DNA from: Klebsiella spallanzanii | GTDB taxonomy: Bacteria; Pseudomonadota; Gammaproteobacteria; Enterobacterales; Enterobacteriaceae | Direction: 5' to 3' | DNA: 64,000 bases | NCBI RefSeq assembly: GCF_902158555.1 | Contig: NZ_CABGGS010000046.1 | Location: forward strand, 1 to 64,000 | Shown: piece after piece, positions 54,344 to 64,000 of the stretch | How positions within the stretch are numbered: the first letter of the stretch is position 1 | How the letters are laid out: every line of letters begins with the position of its first letter | The notes under the pieces: model-generated | The model's input: only the letters and a program-made list of their open reading frames with translations | The model's database searches: none | Told to the model about the DNA's origin: nothing | Made by a program: the position numbers and the translations under genes

Positions 54344-57229
54344 ATGCCCCGCAGTTTATGGTTCAAGGTTATTGTTGTACTGGCCGCCCTTTGGGCGCCG
54401 TTAAGTCAGGCAGACACCGGATGGCAACCGATTCAGGAAACCATCCGTAAAAGCGAAAAAGATACCCGCCAGTATCAGGCGATTCGCCTCGATAACGGCA
54501 TGGTGGTGTTGCTGGTTTCCGATCCGCAGGCAGTGAAATCGCTGTCGGCGCTGGTTGTTCCCGTGGGTTCGCTGCAGGATCCCGTCGAGCATCAGGGGCT
54601 GGCCCACTTCCTGGAACATATGACGCTGATGGGCTCGAAAAAGTATCCCCAGCCTGACAGCCTCGCCGAGTTCCTCAAGATGCACGGCGGCAGCCACAAC
54701 GCCAGTACCGCGCCGTATCGCACCGCGTTCTATCTTGAAGTAGAAAACGATGCGCTCAACGGCGCAGTGGATCGCCTGGCTGACGCGATTGCCGCACCGT
54801 TGCTGGATAAAAAATATGCCGACCGCGAGCGTAATGCGGTTAATGCCGAGCTAACGATGGCGCGGACCCGCGATGGTATGCGCATGGCGCAGGTTAGTGC
54901 AGAAACCATTAACCCGGCGCACCCCGGATCGCAATTTTCGGGCGGTAACCTTGAAACGCTAAGCGACAAGCCCGGTAAACCGGTTCTTGACGCGCTGCAC
55001 GCTTTCCGCGATAGCTGGTATTCCGCCAACCTGATGAAAGCGGTGATCTACAGCAATAAACCTTTGCCGGAGCTGGCGAGCATCGCCGCAGCTACCTATG
55101 GTCGCGTGCCGAACCACGATATCAGCAAACCGGAAATCACCGTCCCGGTAGTGACCGATGCGCAAAAGGGCATCATCATTCATTACGTCCCGGCGATGCC
55201 GCGCAAAGTGCTGCGCGTGGAATTCCGCATTGATAACAATAGCGACCAGTTCCGCAGTAAAACCGACGAGCTGGTGACCTATATGATCGGCAACCGTAGC
55301 CCGGGCACGCTTTCTGACTGGCTGCAAAAACAAGGGCTGGTTGAAGGCATTCGGGCGGACTCTGACCCGGTCGTTAACGGTAATAGTGGGGTGCTGGCTA
55401 TCTCTGCCACCCTTACGGACAAAGGGCTGGCGCACCGTGATGAAGTCACTGCGGCCATTTTCAGCTACCTCAATCTGCTGCGCAGTCAGGGGATCGATAA
55501 ACGCTATTTTGACGAACTGGCCCATGTGCTGGCGCTCGACTTCCGCTACCCGTCCATCAACCGTAATATGGATTACGTCGAATGGCTGGCCGACACCATG
55601 ATCCGCGTGCCGGTTGAGCATACGCTGGATGTCGTCAATATCGCCGATCGCTACGATCCGCAGGCGATCAAAGACCGTCTGGCGATGATGACGCCGCAAA
55701 ATGCCCGTATCTGGTATATCAGTCCGAAGGAACCGCATAACAAGACGGCCTACTTTGTTAACGCGCCCTATCAGGTAGATAAAATCGGCGAGCAAACTTT
55801 CGCCGACTGGCAGCAGAAATCCAGCGCTATCGATCTCAAGCTGCCGGTGCTGAACCCCTATATTCCAGACGATTTCACCTTAATCAAAAGCGACAAGGCC
55901 TATTCGCATCCGCAGTTGATTGTTGATGAACCGACGCTGCGGGTGATTTATGCGCCGAGCCAGTACTTCGCCAGTGAACCCAAAGCGGATATTTCGCTGG
56001 TTCTGCGTAACCCGCAGGGCATGGACAGCGCCCGCCGTCAGGTGATGTTTGCCCTCAATGATTATCTGGCGGGTATCGCGCTCGATCAGCTCAGCAACCA
56101 GGCAGCGGTTGGGGGCATCAGCTTCTCTACCGGTGCAAATAACGGGCTGATGGTTAACGCTAACGGCTACACGCAGCATCTGCCGGAGCTGTTTAACGCC
56201 CTGCTGGACGGTTACTTCAGCTACACGCCTACCGAAGAACAGTTGGATCAGGCCAAATCCTGGTATGCTCAGATGATGGATTCGGCGGATAAAGGCAAAG
56301 CCTACGATCAGGCGATTATGCCGATTCAGATGGTTTCTCAGGTGCCGTACTTCCAGCGCGAAGAGCGTCGTGCGCTGCTGCCGTCAATTACGCTCAAAGA
56401 GGTGCTGGAGTACCGCGATAATCTCAAAGCGAAAGGGCGTCCGGAGCTTTTGGTGATTGGTAATCTCACCGCCGATCAATCAACTGCCATGGCGCGGCAG
56501 ATTCAAAAACAGCTGGGCGCAGACGGTAACGAATGGTGTCGTAACAAAGACGTGCTGGTAAACAGCAAACAGCTGGCGATTTTTGAAAAAGCGGGTAACA
56601 GCACCGATTCCGCGCTGGCTGCGGTCTTCGCACCGCCGAACGTGGACGAATATACCAGCTCTGCTGCGAGTTCTCTTCTCGGGCAAATTGTGCAGCCGTG
56701 GTTCTATAACCAATTGCGTACCGAAGAACAGCTGGGCTATGCGGTCTTTGCTTTCTCGATGAACGTTGGTCGCCAGTGGGGAATGGGCTTCCTGCTGCAA
56801 AGCAGCGATAAGCAGCCTGAATTCCTCTGGCAACGCTTCCAGGCCTTCTTTCCGACGGCGGAAGCCAAACTGCGGGCAATGAAGCCGGAGGAGTTTGCGC
56901 AAATTCAGCAGGCGGTTATCAGCCAGATGCAGCAAGCGCCGCAAACCCTGAGCGATGAAGCGTCGAAGCTGAGCAAAGATTTCGATCGCGGTAATATGCG
57001 CTTCGATTCACGTGATAAAGTAGTGGCTCAGATTAAACTGCTGACGCCGCAAAAACTTGCCGACTTCTTCCATCAGACGGTGGTGGATCCGCAAGGCATG
57101 GCGATACTGTCACAGATTTCCGGCAGCCAGAACGGCAAGGTTGAATACGCTCATCCGCAGGATGGCAAAGTCTGGGAAAACGTCAGCGCATTGCAGAAAT
57201 CCTTACCCCTGATGCGAGAGAATGAATGA
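54344..57229 (+). CDS. ptrA: PtrA, pitrilysin (protease III)
   Basis: 961-residue periplasmic M16 zinc metalloprotease that degrades peptides below about 7 kDa. Signal peptide MPRSLWFKVIVVLAALWAPLSQA. The inverted zinc motif H88-F-L-E91-H92 is present, with the distal Glu in NAVNAELTMA. The stop overlaps the recB start (ATGA), keeping the unusual insertion of a protease between recC and recB that is known from E. coli. Confidence 0.96.
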   Translation: MPRSLWFKVIVVLAALWAPLSQADTGWQPIQETIRKSEKDTRQYQAIRLDNGMVVLLVSDPQAVKSLSALVVPVGSLQDPVEHQGLAHFLEHMTLMGSKKYPQPDSLAEFLKMHGGSHNASTAPYRTAFYLEVENDALNGAVDRLADAIAAPLLDKKYADRERNAVNAELTMARTRDGMRMAQVSAETINPAHPGSQFSGGNLETLSDKPGKPVLDALHAFRDSWYSANLMKAVIYSNKPLPELASIAAATYGRVPNHDISKPEITVPVVTDAQKGIIIHYVPAMPRKVLRVEFRIDNNSDQFRSKTDELVTYMIGNRSPGTLSDWLQKQGLVEGIRADSDPVVNGNSGVLAISATLTDKGLAHRDEVTAAIFSYLNLLRSQGIDKRYFDELAHVLALDFRYPSINRNMDYVEWLADTMIRVPVEHTLDVVNIADRYDPQAIKDRLAMMTPQNARIWYISPKEPHNKTAYFVNAPYQVDKIGEQTFADWQQKSSAIDLKLPVLNPYIPDDFTLIKSDKAYSHPQLIVDEPTLRVIYAPSQYFASEPKADISLVLRNPQGMDSARRQVMFALNDYLAGIALDQLSNQAAVGGISFSTGANNGLMVNANGYTQHLPELFNALLDGYFSYTPTEEQLDQAKSWYAQMMDSADKGKAYDQAIMPIQMVSQVPYFQREERRALLPSITLKEVLEYRDNLKAKGRPELLVIGNLTADQSTAMARQIQKQLGADGNEWCRNKDVLVNSKQLAIFEKAGNSTDSALAAVFAPPNVDEYTSSAASSLLGQIVQPWFYNQLRTEEQLGYAVFAFSMNVGRQWGMGFLLQSSDKQPEFLWQRFQAFFPTAEAKLRAMKPEEFAQIQQAVISQMQQAPQTLSDEASKLSKDFDRGNMRFDSRDKVVAQIKLLTPQKLADFFHQTVVDPQGMAILSQISGSQNGKVEYAHPQDGKVWENVSALQKSLPLMRENE

Positions 57230-60200
57230 CCGATACCGCCGAGTCTCTTGACCCCCTGCGCTTGCCCCTGACGGGCGAGCGTCTGATAGAAGCCTCTGCG
57301 GGCACCGGAAAAACCTTTACTATCGCCGCGCTCTATCTGCGGCTGCTGCTGGGGCTGGGCGGTGAATTCGCCTTCCCCCGGCAGGTCAGCGTAGAAGAGC
57401 TGCTGGTGGTGACCTTTACCGAGGCGGCGACCGAAGAGCTGCGCGGGCGTATTCGTAGCAATATCCACGAGCTGCGCATCGCCTGTCTGCGCGACAGCAC
57501 CGACAATCCTCTCTACGCCGGGCTACTGGCGGAAATTACCGATAAAAACCAGGCGGCGCAAACGCTGCTGCTCGCTGAACGCCAGATGGATGAGGCCGCG
57601 GTGTTTACCATTCACGGTTTCTGCCAACGGATGCTGAGCCTCAACGCTTTTGAATCCGGCATGCTGTTTGAACAGCAGCTGATTGAAGATGAATCCCGCC
57701 TGCGCTATCAGGCCTGCGCCGACTTCTGGCGTCGCCACTGCTACCCGCTGCCGCGCGATATCGCTGCGGTTATCCACGAGGCGTGGAAAGGCCCCCGCGA
57801 CCTGCTGAAGTCAATCGACCGCTGGCTGCAGGGGGAAGCGCCGCAGCTTAAATCACCGCCGCCCGCTGAAGAAACGCTGGCCGAGCGCCATCAGCAAATC
57901 GTTGGGCGCATTAATGCGCTTAAGCAGCAGTGGATGCAGCAGGCGGGTGAGATTGAAGCCGTGCTGGAAAGCTCTGGCCTTGACCGGCGCAAATTCAATC
58001 GCGGCAATCAGGGAAAATGGCTGGAGAAAGTGAATGCCTGGGCGCAGGAAGAGACCCTGAGCTATCAGCTTCCGGAAGCCCTGGAAAAGTTCTCTCAATC
58101 CTTCTTAATTGAGCGTACCAAAGCGGACGGTGCGCCGCCGGTACATCCGTTGTTCAGCGCGGTTGAGGCGCTGCTGGCGTCACCGCGAACCTTGACCGAT
58201 CTGGTTATCGCCAGGGCCATGGTCGAAATCCGTGAAGCAGTAGCACGTGAGAAACGTCGTCGCGGCGAACTGGGCTTCGACGATATGCTCAGCCGCCTGG
58301 ATGACGCTCTGCGCGGAGAGAGCGGAGAAGCGCTGGCCAGCGCGATCCGTCAGCGCTTTCCAGTGGCGATGATTGATGAATTCCAGGATACCGACCCGCA
58401 GCAGTACCGTATTTTTCGTCGAATCTGGCGGCAACAGGCAGACACCGCACTATTGCTGATTGGCGATCCTAAACAGGCCATCTACGCCTTCCGCGGCGCG
58501 GATATCTTTACCTACATGAAGGCGCGCGGGGATGTCGCCGCCCATTATACGCTGGACACGAACTGGCGTTCCGCGCCGGGAATGGTTGAAAGCGTCAATC
58601 GCCTGTTTAGCCTGAGCGATAATCCTTTTATGTTCCGCGAAATCCCGTTCTTGCCGGTGAAATCGGCAGGTAAAAATCAGGGGCTGCGCTTTACCGTCGA
58701 TGATGATGCGGTTCCGGCGATGAATATCTGGCTAATGTCAGGCGAAGCCGTGGGCGCGGGTGATTACCAGACGTTTATGGCCCAGCTATGCGCGGCGCAA
58801 ATTCGCGACTGGCTTAGCGCGGGCCAGCAGGGCAGGGCGCTGCTATGGCGTGGCGAAAAAGCTGAGCCGGTGCGGGCTTCGGATATCACGGTGCTGGTGC
58901 GTAATCGCCAGGAGGCATCGTTAATTCGCGATGCTCTCCAACTGCTGTCGATTCCCTCTGTGTATCTTTCCAACCGCGATAGCGTGTTTGAAACGCCGGA
59001 GGCGCAGGAGCTGCTATGGTTGCTGCAGGCGGTGCTGGCTCCGGAGCGTGAAAACACCCTGCGCAGCGCGCTGGCGACCTCAATGTTTGGCCTTAACGCG
59101 CAGGATATCGAAAACTTCAATCACGACGAACGGGCGTGGGATGAGTTGGTAGAGGAGTTTAGCGGCTACCGGCAAATCTGGCGCCAGCGCGGTGTTATGC
59201 CGATGCTGCGCGCGCTGATGACCGCGAGGCGCATCGCAGAAAATTTGCTGGCGACCCGCGGCGGCGAGCGGCGTCTGACCGATGTCCTGCATATCAGCGA
59301 GCTGCTTCAGGAGGCGGCGAATCAGCTGGAGAGCGAACACGCGCTGGTGCGCTGGTTAGCTCAGCACATCGCTGAGCCGGACAGCAACGCTTCCAGCCAG
59401 CAGATGCGCCTGGAGAGCGACAAACATCTGGTGCAGATTGTCACCATCCACAAATCGAAAGGGCTGGAGTATCCGCTGGTTTGGCTGCCGTTTATCGCGC
59501 GTTTTCGTAAGCAGGACCAGGCGTTTTATCACGACAGAAGTTCCTTTGCCGCCGTCCTCGACCTTGGCGAGGATGAGGGCAGCATGGAGCTGGCGGAGGC
59601 CGAGCGTCTGGCCGAAGATTTACGTCTGCTGTATGTTGCGCTGACCCGTGCGGTCTGGCACTGCAGTCTTGGCGTTGCGCCGCTCAGCACCCGTCGCAGT
59701 GACAAACCCGGCGTCAGCGATTTTCACCACAGCGCCCTGGGCCGTCTGCTACAGGGTGGAGAAGCGATGGATGCTGCTGGACTGATGGCACGCTTGCAGG
59801 CGTTCTGCTGCGATAACATCGCTTTGCAACTCCCGACGCTGACGGCGCAGACTCCCTGGCAGGCTCCACAGGAGGAGCTGCCACCGCTCTCTGCCCGCAT
59901 GCTTGAACGCTCGCTGGCTGACGACTGGCGGGTTACCAGCTACTCTGGCTTGCAGCAAAATGGGCACAGCGCGGCGCAGGATCTTTTGCCGCGTCTGGAT
60001 GTCGATGCCGCAGGCGTCGGCGAGGTAGCGGAAGAGCCACAGCTTACGCCGCACCAGTTTCCTCGCGGCGCGTCGCCGGGGACATTCTTGCACAGCCTGT
60101 TTGAAGATATTGATTTTACCCAGCCGGTTCCCGCTGACTGGATGGCGGAAAAGCTAAAACTGAGTGGGTTTGAGGAGAAATGGACGCCGGTGCTGACCGA

Positions 60201-60771
60201 TTGGCTCGACGGCGTGCTGTCCACTCGTCTGCCGGGAGCGGAGATTGCCCTGAATCAGCTCAGCGAACGCGATAAACAGGTGGAAATGGCTTTTTATCTG
60301 CCCATTGAGCAGCCGCTGGATCCGCTGCATCTGGATGCGCTGATTCGTCAGTACGATCCGCTCTCCGTCGATACCCCTACGCTCGACTTCCGCCAGGTGC
60401 GCGGCATGCTGAAAGGCTTTATCGACCTGGTGTTCCGCCACAATGGCCGTTATTACCTGCTGGATTACAAATCCAACTGGTTAGGTGAAAACCGCGTGGC
60501 CTATACCCAGGACGCTATGATGCAGGCGATGCGCTCGCATCGCTACGATTTGCAGTATCAGCTCTACAGCCTGGCGCTGCACCGCTATTTACGTCACCGG
60601 ATTGCCGATTATGATTATGAGCGTCATTTCGGTGGGGTCATTTATCTCTTTTTACGCGGTATGGATGGGCAGGAAGGTGGTCAGGGGATCTTTACCACCC
60701 GCCCGGTGCAGCCGCTGATTGACGGCCTTGATGCCCTGTTTGCTGGGGAAACGCAGGAGGTGGGGCTATGA
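57226..60771 (+). CDS. recB: RecB, exonuclease V beta subunit
   Basis: 1,181-residue UvrD-like 3'-5' helicase with a C-terminal nuclease. Walker [10 protein letters not shown] (K29), Walker [15 protein letters not shown], motif [12 protein letters not shown], and nuclease residues D1067 (FIDLVF), D1080 and K1082 (LLDYKSNW), at the E. coli numbers. The start overlaps ptrA, the stop overlaps recD, both by ATGA. Confidence 0.97.
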   Translation: MTDTAESLDPLRLPLTGERLIEASAGTGKTFTIAALYLRLLLGLGGEFAFPRQVSVEELLVVTFTEAATEELRGRIRSNIHELRIACLRDSTDNPLYAGLLAEITDKNQAAQTLLLAERQMDEAAVFTIHGFCQRMLSLNAFESGMLFEQQLIEDESRLRYQACADFWRRHCYPLPRDIAAVIHEAWKGPRDLLKSIDRWLQGEAPQLKSPPPAEETLAERHQQIVGRINALKQQWMQQAGEIEAVLESSGLDRRKFNRGNQGKWLEKVNAWAQEETLSYQLPEALEKFSQSFLIERTKADGAPPVHPLFSAVEALLASPRTLTDLVIARAMVEIREAVAREKRRRGELGFDDMLSRLDDALRGESGEALASAIRQRFPVAMIDEFQDTDPQQYRIFRRIWRQQADTALLLIGDPKQAIYAFRGADIFTYMKARGDVAAHYTLDTNWRSAPGMVESVNRLFSLSDNPFMFREIPFLPVKSAGKNQGLRFTVDDDAVPAMNIWLMSGEAVGAGDYQTFMAQLCAAQIRDWLSAGQQGRALLWRGEKAEPVRASDITVLVRNRQEASLIRDALQLLSIPSVYLSNRDSVFETPEAQELLWLLQAVLAPERENTLRSALATSMFGLNAQDIENFNHDERAWDELVEEFSGYRQIWRQRGVMPMLRALMTARRIAENLLATRGGERRLTDVLHISELLQEAANQLESEHALVRWLAQHIAEPDSNASSQQMRLESDKHLVQIVTIHKSKGLEYPLVWLPFIARFRKQDQAFYHDRSSFAAVLDLGEDEGSMELAEAERLAEDLRLLYVALTRAVWHCSLGVAPLSTRRSDKPGVSDFHHSALGRLLQGGEAMDAAGLMARLQAFCCDNIALQLPTLTAQTPWQAPQEELPPLSARMLERSLADDWRVTSYSGLQQNGHSAAQDLLPRLDVDAAGVGEVAEEPQLTPHQFPRGASPGTFLHSLFEDIDFTQPVPADWMAEKLKLSGFEEKWTPVLTDWLDGVLSTRLPGAEIALNQLSERDKQVEMAFYLPIEQPLDPLHLDALIRQYDPLSVDTPTLDFRQVRGMLKGFIDLVFRHNGRYYLLDYKSNWLGENRVAYTQDAMMQAMRSHRYDLQYQLYSLALHRYLRHRIADYDYERHFGGVIYLFLRGMDGQEGGQGIFTTRPVQPLIDGLDALFAGETQEVGL

Positions 60772-62603
60772 CTATGGATGAACTGTTACTGGAAGCGGCT
60801 GAACAGCGGCTGCTGCGCCCGCTGGATGTCCAGTTTGCGCTGATGGTAGCGCAAGAGGCGCACCCTGCGGTCAAGCTGGCCGCCGCGATCCTGAGCCGCG
60901 ATGCCGGTGAGGGGCACGTCTGCCTGCCCATTTCTCGTCTCAAAGATGATGAGCTGTTGGGCGGAAAAACGGCGGGCCTGCGCGAGCAAATTCTTGAGCT
61001 GACAGGCATCCCGGACGACTGGTCAACGCTGCTGCTTGGCTCTGAAGCCGTCAGCCGCGGTGATCGTCCGACGCCCATAATCCTCTGTGGCGAGCGGCTC
61101 TATCTCAATCGCATGTGGCGCAACGAACTCACCGTCGCTCGCTTTTTTAACGAAGCCAATCAGGTGCTGGAAGTTGATGAAAGCCTGTTGACTTCGACGC
61201 TCGATGCGCTGTTTCCGCCCGGCGATGAAATTGACTGGCAAAAAGTGGCGGCGGCGGTTGCCTTGACCCGCCGTATCTCGGTGATTTCCGGCGGCCCCGG
61301 TACGGGGAAAACCACGACCGTTGCCAAACTATTGGCAGCGCTGATTCAGACCAACGCCAGCCCGCGTTGCCGTATTCGCCTGGCGGCACCGACCGGTAAA
61401 GCCGCCGCACGTCTGACCGAGTCCCTTGGCGCTGCGCTGCGCCGCCTGCCGCTAACGGAAGCGCAAAAGGTGCTGGTACCGACGGAAGCAAGTACTCTCC
61501 ATCGTCTGCTGGGCGCTCAGCCGGGGAGCCAGCGGCTGCGCTATCACGCCGGCAACCCGCTGCATCTTGACGTGCTGGTGGTGGATGAAGCCTCGATGAT
61601 TGACCTGCCAATGATGTCGCGCCTGATTGATGCCCTGCCGGAACACGGACGGGTTATTTTCCTTGGTGACCGCGATCAGCTTGCTTCGGTAGAGGCCGGT
61701 GCGGTTCTTGGTGATATCTGCGCATGGGTTAACGCGGGATATACTCCGGAGCGGGCGGCGCAGCTCGGTCGATTGACCGGTCAGCCGGTGCCTGCAGGCG
61801 AGGGCGAGATCGCAGGCGCCCTGCGCGACAGTCTGTGTCTGCTGCAAAAAAGCTACCGTTTTGGTCGCCATTCCGGCATTGGTCATCTGGCCTGGGCCGT
61901 GAATAGCGGCGAGCGCAGCGCGGTTCGCGCGACGCTGCGCCAGTCGTTTGACGATATCGCGCTCTACCCGCTTAGTACGACTGAAGAGTATGAAGCGATG
62001 CTTGTTCAGGCACAGGCGGGCTATGGTCGCTTCCTGCAATTGCTGCGCGAACGGGCTGAGCCAGAAGCGCTGATTGCCGCCTTTGGCGAGTTCCAGTTGC
62101 TGTGCGCGCTGCGCGATGGCCCCTATGGCGTTAGCGGGGTGAACGAACAGCTTGAGCAGGTGTTAAATCGTAAGCGGGTGATTGCTTTACCACGTCATTC
62201 TCGTTGGTATGAAGGACGTCCGGTGATGATCTCCCGCAATGACAGCGCGCTAGGGCTGTTTAATGGTGATATCGGTATTGCGCTGGAAAGAGGCGATGGC
62301 CTTCGCGTCTGGTTCCCGATGCCCGATGGCAGCGTCAAGTCTGTACAGCCAAGCCGCCTGCCGGAACACGATACCGCATGGGCGATGACGGTGCATAAAT
62401 CGCAGGGCTCGGAATTCGATCATGCTGCGCTGATCCTCCCTTCGCGCAGCGTGCCGCTGGTGACTCGCGAGCTGGTTTATACCGCGATAACCCGTGCGAA
62501 GCAGCAGTTGTCGATCTATGCCGATGAGCAGGTGTTGGCCCAGTCGGTTGTCGCGCGTACCGAGCGACGTAGCGGTCTGGCGGATATTTTTGCCGCTCAG
62601 TGA
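60768..62603 (+). CDS. recD: RecD, exonuclease V alpha subunit
   Basis: 611-residue SF1B 5'-3' helicase of RecBCD. Walker [11 protein letters not shown] (K181), motif [14 protein letters not shown], and the C-terminal motif [15 protein letters not shown]. It starts within the recB stop. A hairpin GCCGGG/CCCGGC at 62614-62632 follows the stop without a T tract. Confidence 0.96.
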   Translation: MTMDELLLEAAEQRLLRPLDVQFALMVAQEAHPAVKLAAAILSRDAGEGHVCLPISRLKDDELLGGKTAGLREQILELTGIPDDWSTLLLGSEAVSRGDRPTPIILCGERLYLNRMWRNELTVARFFNEANQVLEVDESLLTSTLDALFPPGDEIDWQKVAAAVALTRRISVISGGPGTGKTTTVAKLLAALIQTNASPRCRIRLAAPTGKAAARLTESLGAALRRLPLTEAQKVLVPTEASTLHRLLGAQPGSQRLRYHAGNPLHLDVLVVDEASMIDLPMMSRLIDALPEHGRVIFLGDRDQLASVEAGAVLGDICAWVNAGYTPERAAQLGRLTGQPVPAGEGEIAGALRDSLCLLQKSYRFGRHSGIGHLAWAVNSGERSAVRATLRQSFDDIALYPLSTTEEYEAMLVQAQAGYGRFLQLLRERAEPEALIAAFGEFQLLCALRDGPYGVSGVNEQLEQVLNRKRVIALPRHSRWYEGRPVMISRNDSALGLFNGDIGIALERGDGLRVWFPMPDGSVKSVQPSRLPEHDTAWAMTVHKSQGSEFDHAALILPSRSVPLVTRELVYTAITRAKQQLSIYADEQVLAQSVVARTERRSGLADIFAAQ

Positions 62604-62633
62604 AACCTGACCTGCCGGGCTCAGTACCCGGCG

Positions 62634-62945
62634 CTAATAGGGGGCAACTAAAGGCATAACCCACAGCAGGGATATGGAATTCATGGCGAAGAAATACTTC
62701 GCCGAACCCTTTGGAAGGGGAGGGTTTGAGACGTTGACTACCACGATAACAATGGAAGAAATCACCAGGTTAATGACGGATAGCATCATGAAAACAAAGA
62801 AAATAAACAGCCCAGCGCCATAGGCGCTGCCAGAAGCGCCTCCGCTCCCGATCATCATCAGCAGAACAAGTAGCCAGGGATAAAGTGAAATGACGGTGAC
62901 GATTAATTTTATATTTCTTACAAACCAGTTTGCTGATTGCTTCAT
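62634..62945 (-). CDS. Small 3-TM membrane protein of unknown function, copy A
   Basis: 103 residues with three hydrophobic segments (about 14-32, 42-72 and 85-101). Not recognised. It is paralogous to the next gene: shared SLYPW, SxINxxIS, KGxAxYFxAxNSISLLW. The frame is AT-richer than recD. It lies between recD and argA, which adjoin directly in E. coli, so this pair is an insertion in the backbone. A real gene is supported by conservation between the two copies. Confidence 0.7.
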   Translation of the reverse strand: MKQSANWFVRNIKLIVTVISLYPWLLVLLMMIGSGGASGSAYGAGLFIFFVFMMLSVINLVISSIVIVVVNVSNPPLPKGSAKYFFAMNSISLLWVMPLVAPY

Positions 62946-62987
62946 AATGAATTCACATCCTTTGTGTTTTGTATTGATATCAAAAGG

Positions 62988-63302
62988 TCAGAGATTGAAT
63001 ATGGGTAAAATCATCCATAATAAAGAAATAGAGTTTATTGCCCAGAAATAACCAGCGGTCCCTTTTTCATTTGTTGCGATAAATGCATTTATCAGAATGA
63101 TAAAGATAATTGAAATGATAAAATTTATAAATGACAGCCCAGCCAGCGTCAGGGCAACCGTAGCTCCTGCGCTAAAAAATCCTCCCGCAGGCTTATCTCT
63201 GATATCGAGAAAGACCGATAGCATGAGTATCCAGGGATATAAAGAGAGTATTAAGGTAATTTTTCGTCTGTAGCGGGAAAACCCGTTTTCAGAGGGATTC
63301 AT
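62988..63302 (-). CDS. Small 3-TM membrane protein of unknown function, copy B
   Basis: 104 residues, three hydrophobic segments (about 14-31, 45-74 and 84-103), paralogue of copy A 42 bases downstream on the same strand. The basic N-terminus RYRRKITLIL and a short loop EKGTAGYFWAINSISLLWM before the last helix are shared. Base composition is clearly AT-rich next to recD and argA, which hints at horizontal origin. No function can be given. Confidence 0.7.
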   Translation of the reverse strand: MNPSENGFSRYRRKITLILSLYPWILMLSVFLDIRDKPAGGFFSAGATVALTLAGLSFINFIISIIFIILINAFIATNEKGTAGYFWAINSISLLWMILPIFNL

Positions 63303-63417
63303 TAATGGCGCTCTCCGTACTTATATTTTTAATTCCGTTATGCCTAAATATAAGTGAGGCTAGCCTTCAGGGGAAGTGATTAAAAATAAGTGGGGGTATT
63401 GAGCGCGGGATAATATT

Positions 63418-63443
63418 CCCCGGTCACGCAGGCGCTTCCGGGG
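63418..63443 (-). terminator. Hairpin downstream of argA
   Basis: CCCCGG / CCGGGG with a 14-base loop that has its own pairing GCG/CGC, ten bases after the argA stop. The minus-strand tail GGAATATTAT has only a weak T run. Confidence 0.5.
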
Positions 63444-63452
63444 ATAAATTTA

Positions 63453-64000
63453 TCAGGCCAGGTCTGCCATCAACACTTTGGAGCGACGCTGATAGTTATA
63501 CATCTCTTTTTTGCTCTCCGGTAGCAGGTCGACATCCACCGGGGTAAAGCCGCGCTCCTGGAACCAGTGAATGCTGCGGGTCGTCAGTACAAACAGTTTG
63601 CTCAGGCCCATTTGTCTCGCCTGAGCCGCAATGCGCTCGAGCAGCACTTCACCGCGTGATGAGCTACGATAATCCGGATGCACCGCTACGCAGGCCATTT
63701 CACCAATCTTCTCTTCCGGGAACGGATAGAGCGCGGCGCAGGCGATGGTGGTGTTATCGCGCTGAATAATGGTGAACTTGTCGATTTCCATCTCCAGCTG
63801 TTCGCGTGAACGACGCACCAGAATACCCTGCTGTTCGAGCGGGCTTATCAGCTCAAGGATCCCACCGATATCGTTGATGGTAGCGCGACGGATCTGCTCG
63901 GCGCTCTCCATCACAATTTGGGTACCGATACCGTCTCGAGAGAACAGCTCCTGCAGCAGGGTGCCGTTTTCCTGATAGCTGATCAAATGACAGCGACGTA
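63453..64000 (-). CDS. argA: ArgA, N-acetylglutamate synthase, C-terminal part (gene runs off the window)
   Basis: About 182 codons of the 3' end; the frame stays open to the window edge ([12 protein letters not shown]), so any start within it is false. It encodes the GNAT domain of N-acetylglutamate synthase, the first enzyme of arginine synthesis. The acetyl-CoA loop is [15 protein letters not shown] and the end [18 protein letters not shown]. The N-terminal kinase-like domain that binds arginine lies outside. Convergent with recD, as in E. coli. Confidence 0.95.
   Translation of the reverse strand, partial: RRCHLISYQENGTLLQELFSRDGIGTQIVMESAEQIRRATINDIGGILELISPLEQQGILVRRSREQLEMEIDKFTIIQRDNTTIACAALYPFPEEKIGEMACVAVHPDYRSSSRGEVLLERIAAQARQMGLSKLFVLTTRSIHWFQERGFTPVDVDLLPESKKEMYNYQRRSKVLMADLA

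Noticed and set aside
50841-62603. recC-ptrA-recB-recD as an unusual defence island
   Set aside because: Standard conserved enterobacterial order, including the protease gene between recC and recB.
63453-63986. Complete small GNAT acetyltransferase next to recD
   Set aside because: The apparent start is TTG in the middle of a frame that runs to the window edge; it is the C-terminal part of argA.

Overview
The window is a chromosomal segment of an enterobacterium, most likely Klebsiella (K. oxytoca complex) or the closely related Raoultella. The grounds are a type 3 fimbrial locus (mrk) with its c-di-GMP control genes, non-PTS sucrose genes, a pectin/oligogalacturonate utilisation set and a beta-glucoside PTS locus. 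These sit in a backbone whose order matches the E. coli 64-min region: yqeG/yqeF, kduD, araE, ygeA-lysR-lysA, galR-omr-aas-lplT-tas-ygdR-ygdQ-mutH, rppH-ptsP-lgt-thyA-ppd-recC-ptrA-recB-recD-argA. No transposase, integrase, phage gene, CRISPR array, rRNA or tRNA was found.

Layout. 1-4.3 kb: 3' end of mrkC, then mrkD and mrkF, facing mrkH-mrkI-mrkJ, which make and degrade the c-di-GMP-dependent fimbrial signal. 4.3-9.4 kb: a YdbC-like aldo/keto reductase, yqeG transporter, a PACE efflux protein with a divergent LysR regulator, and thiolase yqeF. 9.5-13.2 kb: pectin genes kdgM, ogl and kduD. 13.4-20.2 kb: araE with a textbook AraC/CRP promoter, then a sucrose locus (repressor, symporter, invertase, porin). 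20.4-26.7 kb: a second oligogalacturonate lyase, an ABC importer (togMNAB) and kdgF. 26.8-29.8 kb: ygeA, lysR, lysA. 29.9-35.3 kb: a beta-glucoside locus (LacI-type regulator, PTS EIIC, GH1 phospho-beta-glucosidase, GntR regulator, GNAT acetyltransferase). 35.3-43.5 kb: galR, the sRNAs OmrB and OmrA, aas, lplT, tas, ygdR, ygdQ, mutH. 43.5-44.2 kb: a non-coding region with DnaA boxes in the position of DARS2. 44.2-64 kb: rppH, ptsP, lgt, thyA, ppdA-ppdB-ygdB-ppdC, recC-ptrA-recB-recD, two tandem unknown small membrane proteins, and the 3' part of argA.

The pectin genes form one functional unit. KdgM passes oligogalacturonates through the outer membrane, TogMNAB brings them across the inner membrane, Ogl cuts them to unsaturated uronates, KdgF linearises these, and KduD reduces the resulting diketuronate to KDG. 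I read seven KdgR-type palindromes upstream of these five transcription units; kdgR and kduI are not in the window.

The best leads for something not already explained are: (i) UxuR/ExuR-like boxes in front of the beta-glucoside PTS operon, whose last-but-one gene encodes a UxuR/ExuR-like GntR protein; (ii) a near-perfect CRP palindrome inside the DARS2-like region; (iii) the tandem paralogous 3-TM proteins between recD and argA; (iv) a strong terminator inside the tog operon just before the second ogl. I saw no clear novel defence or mobile system.
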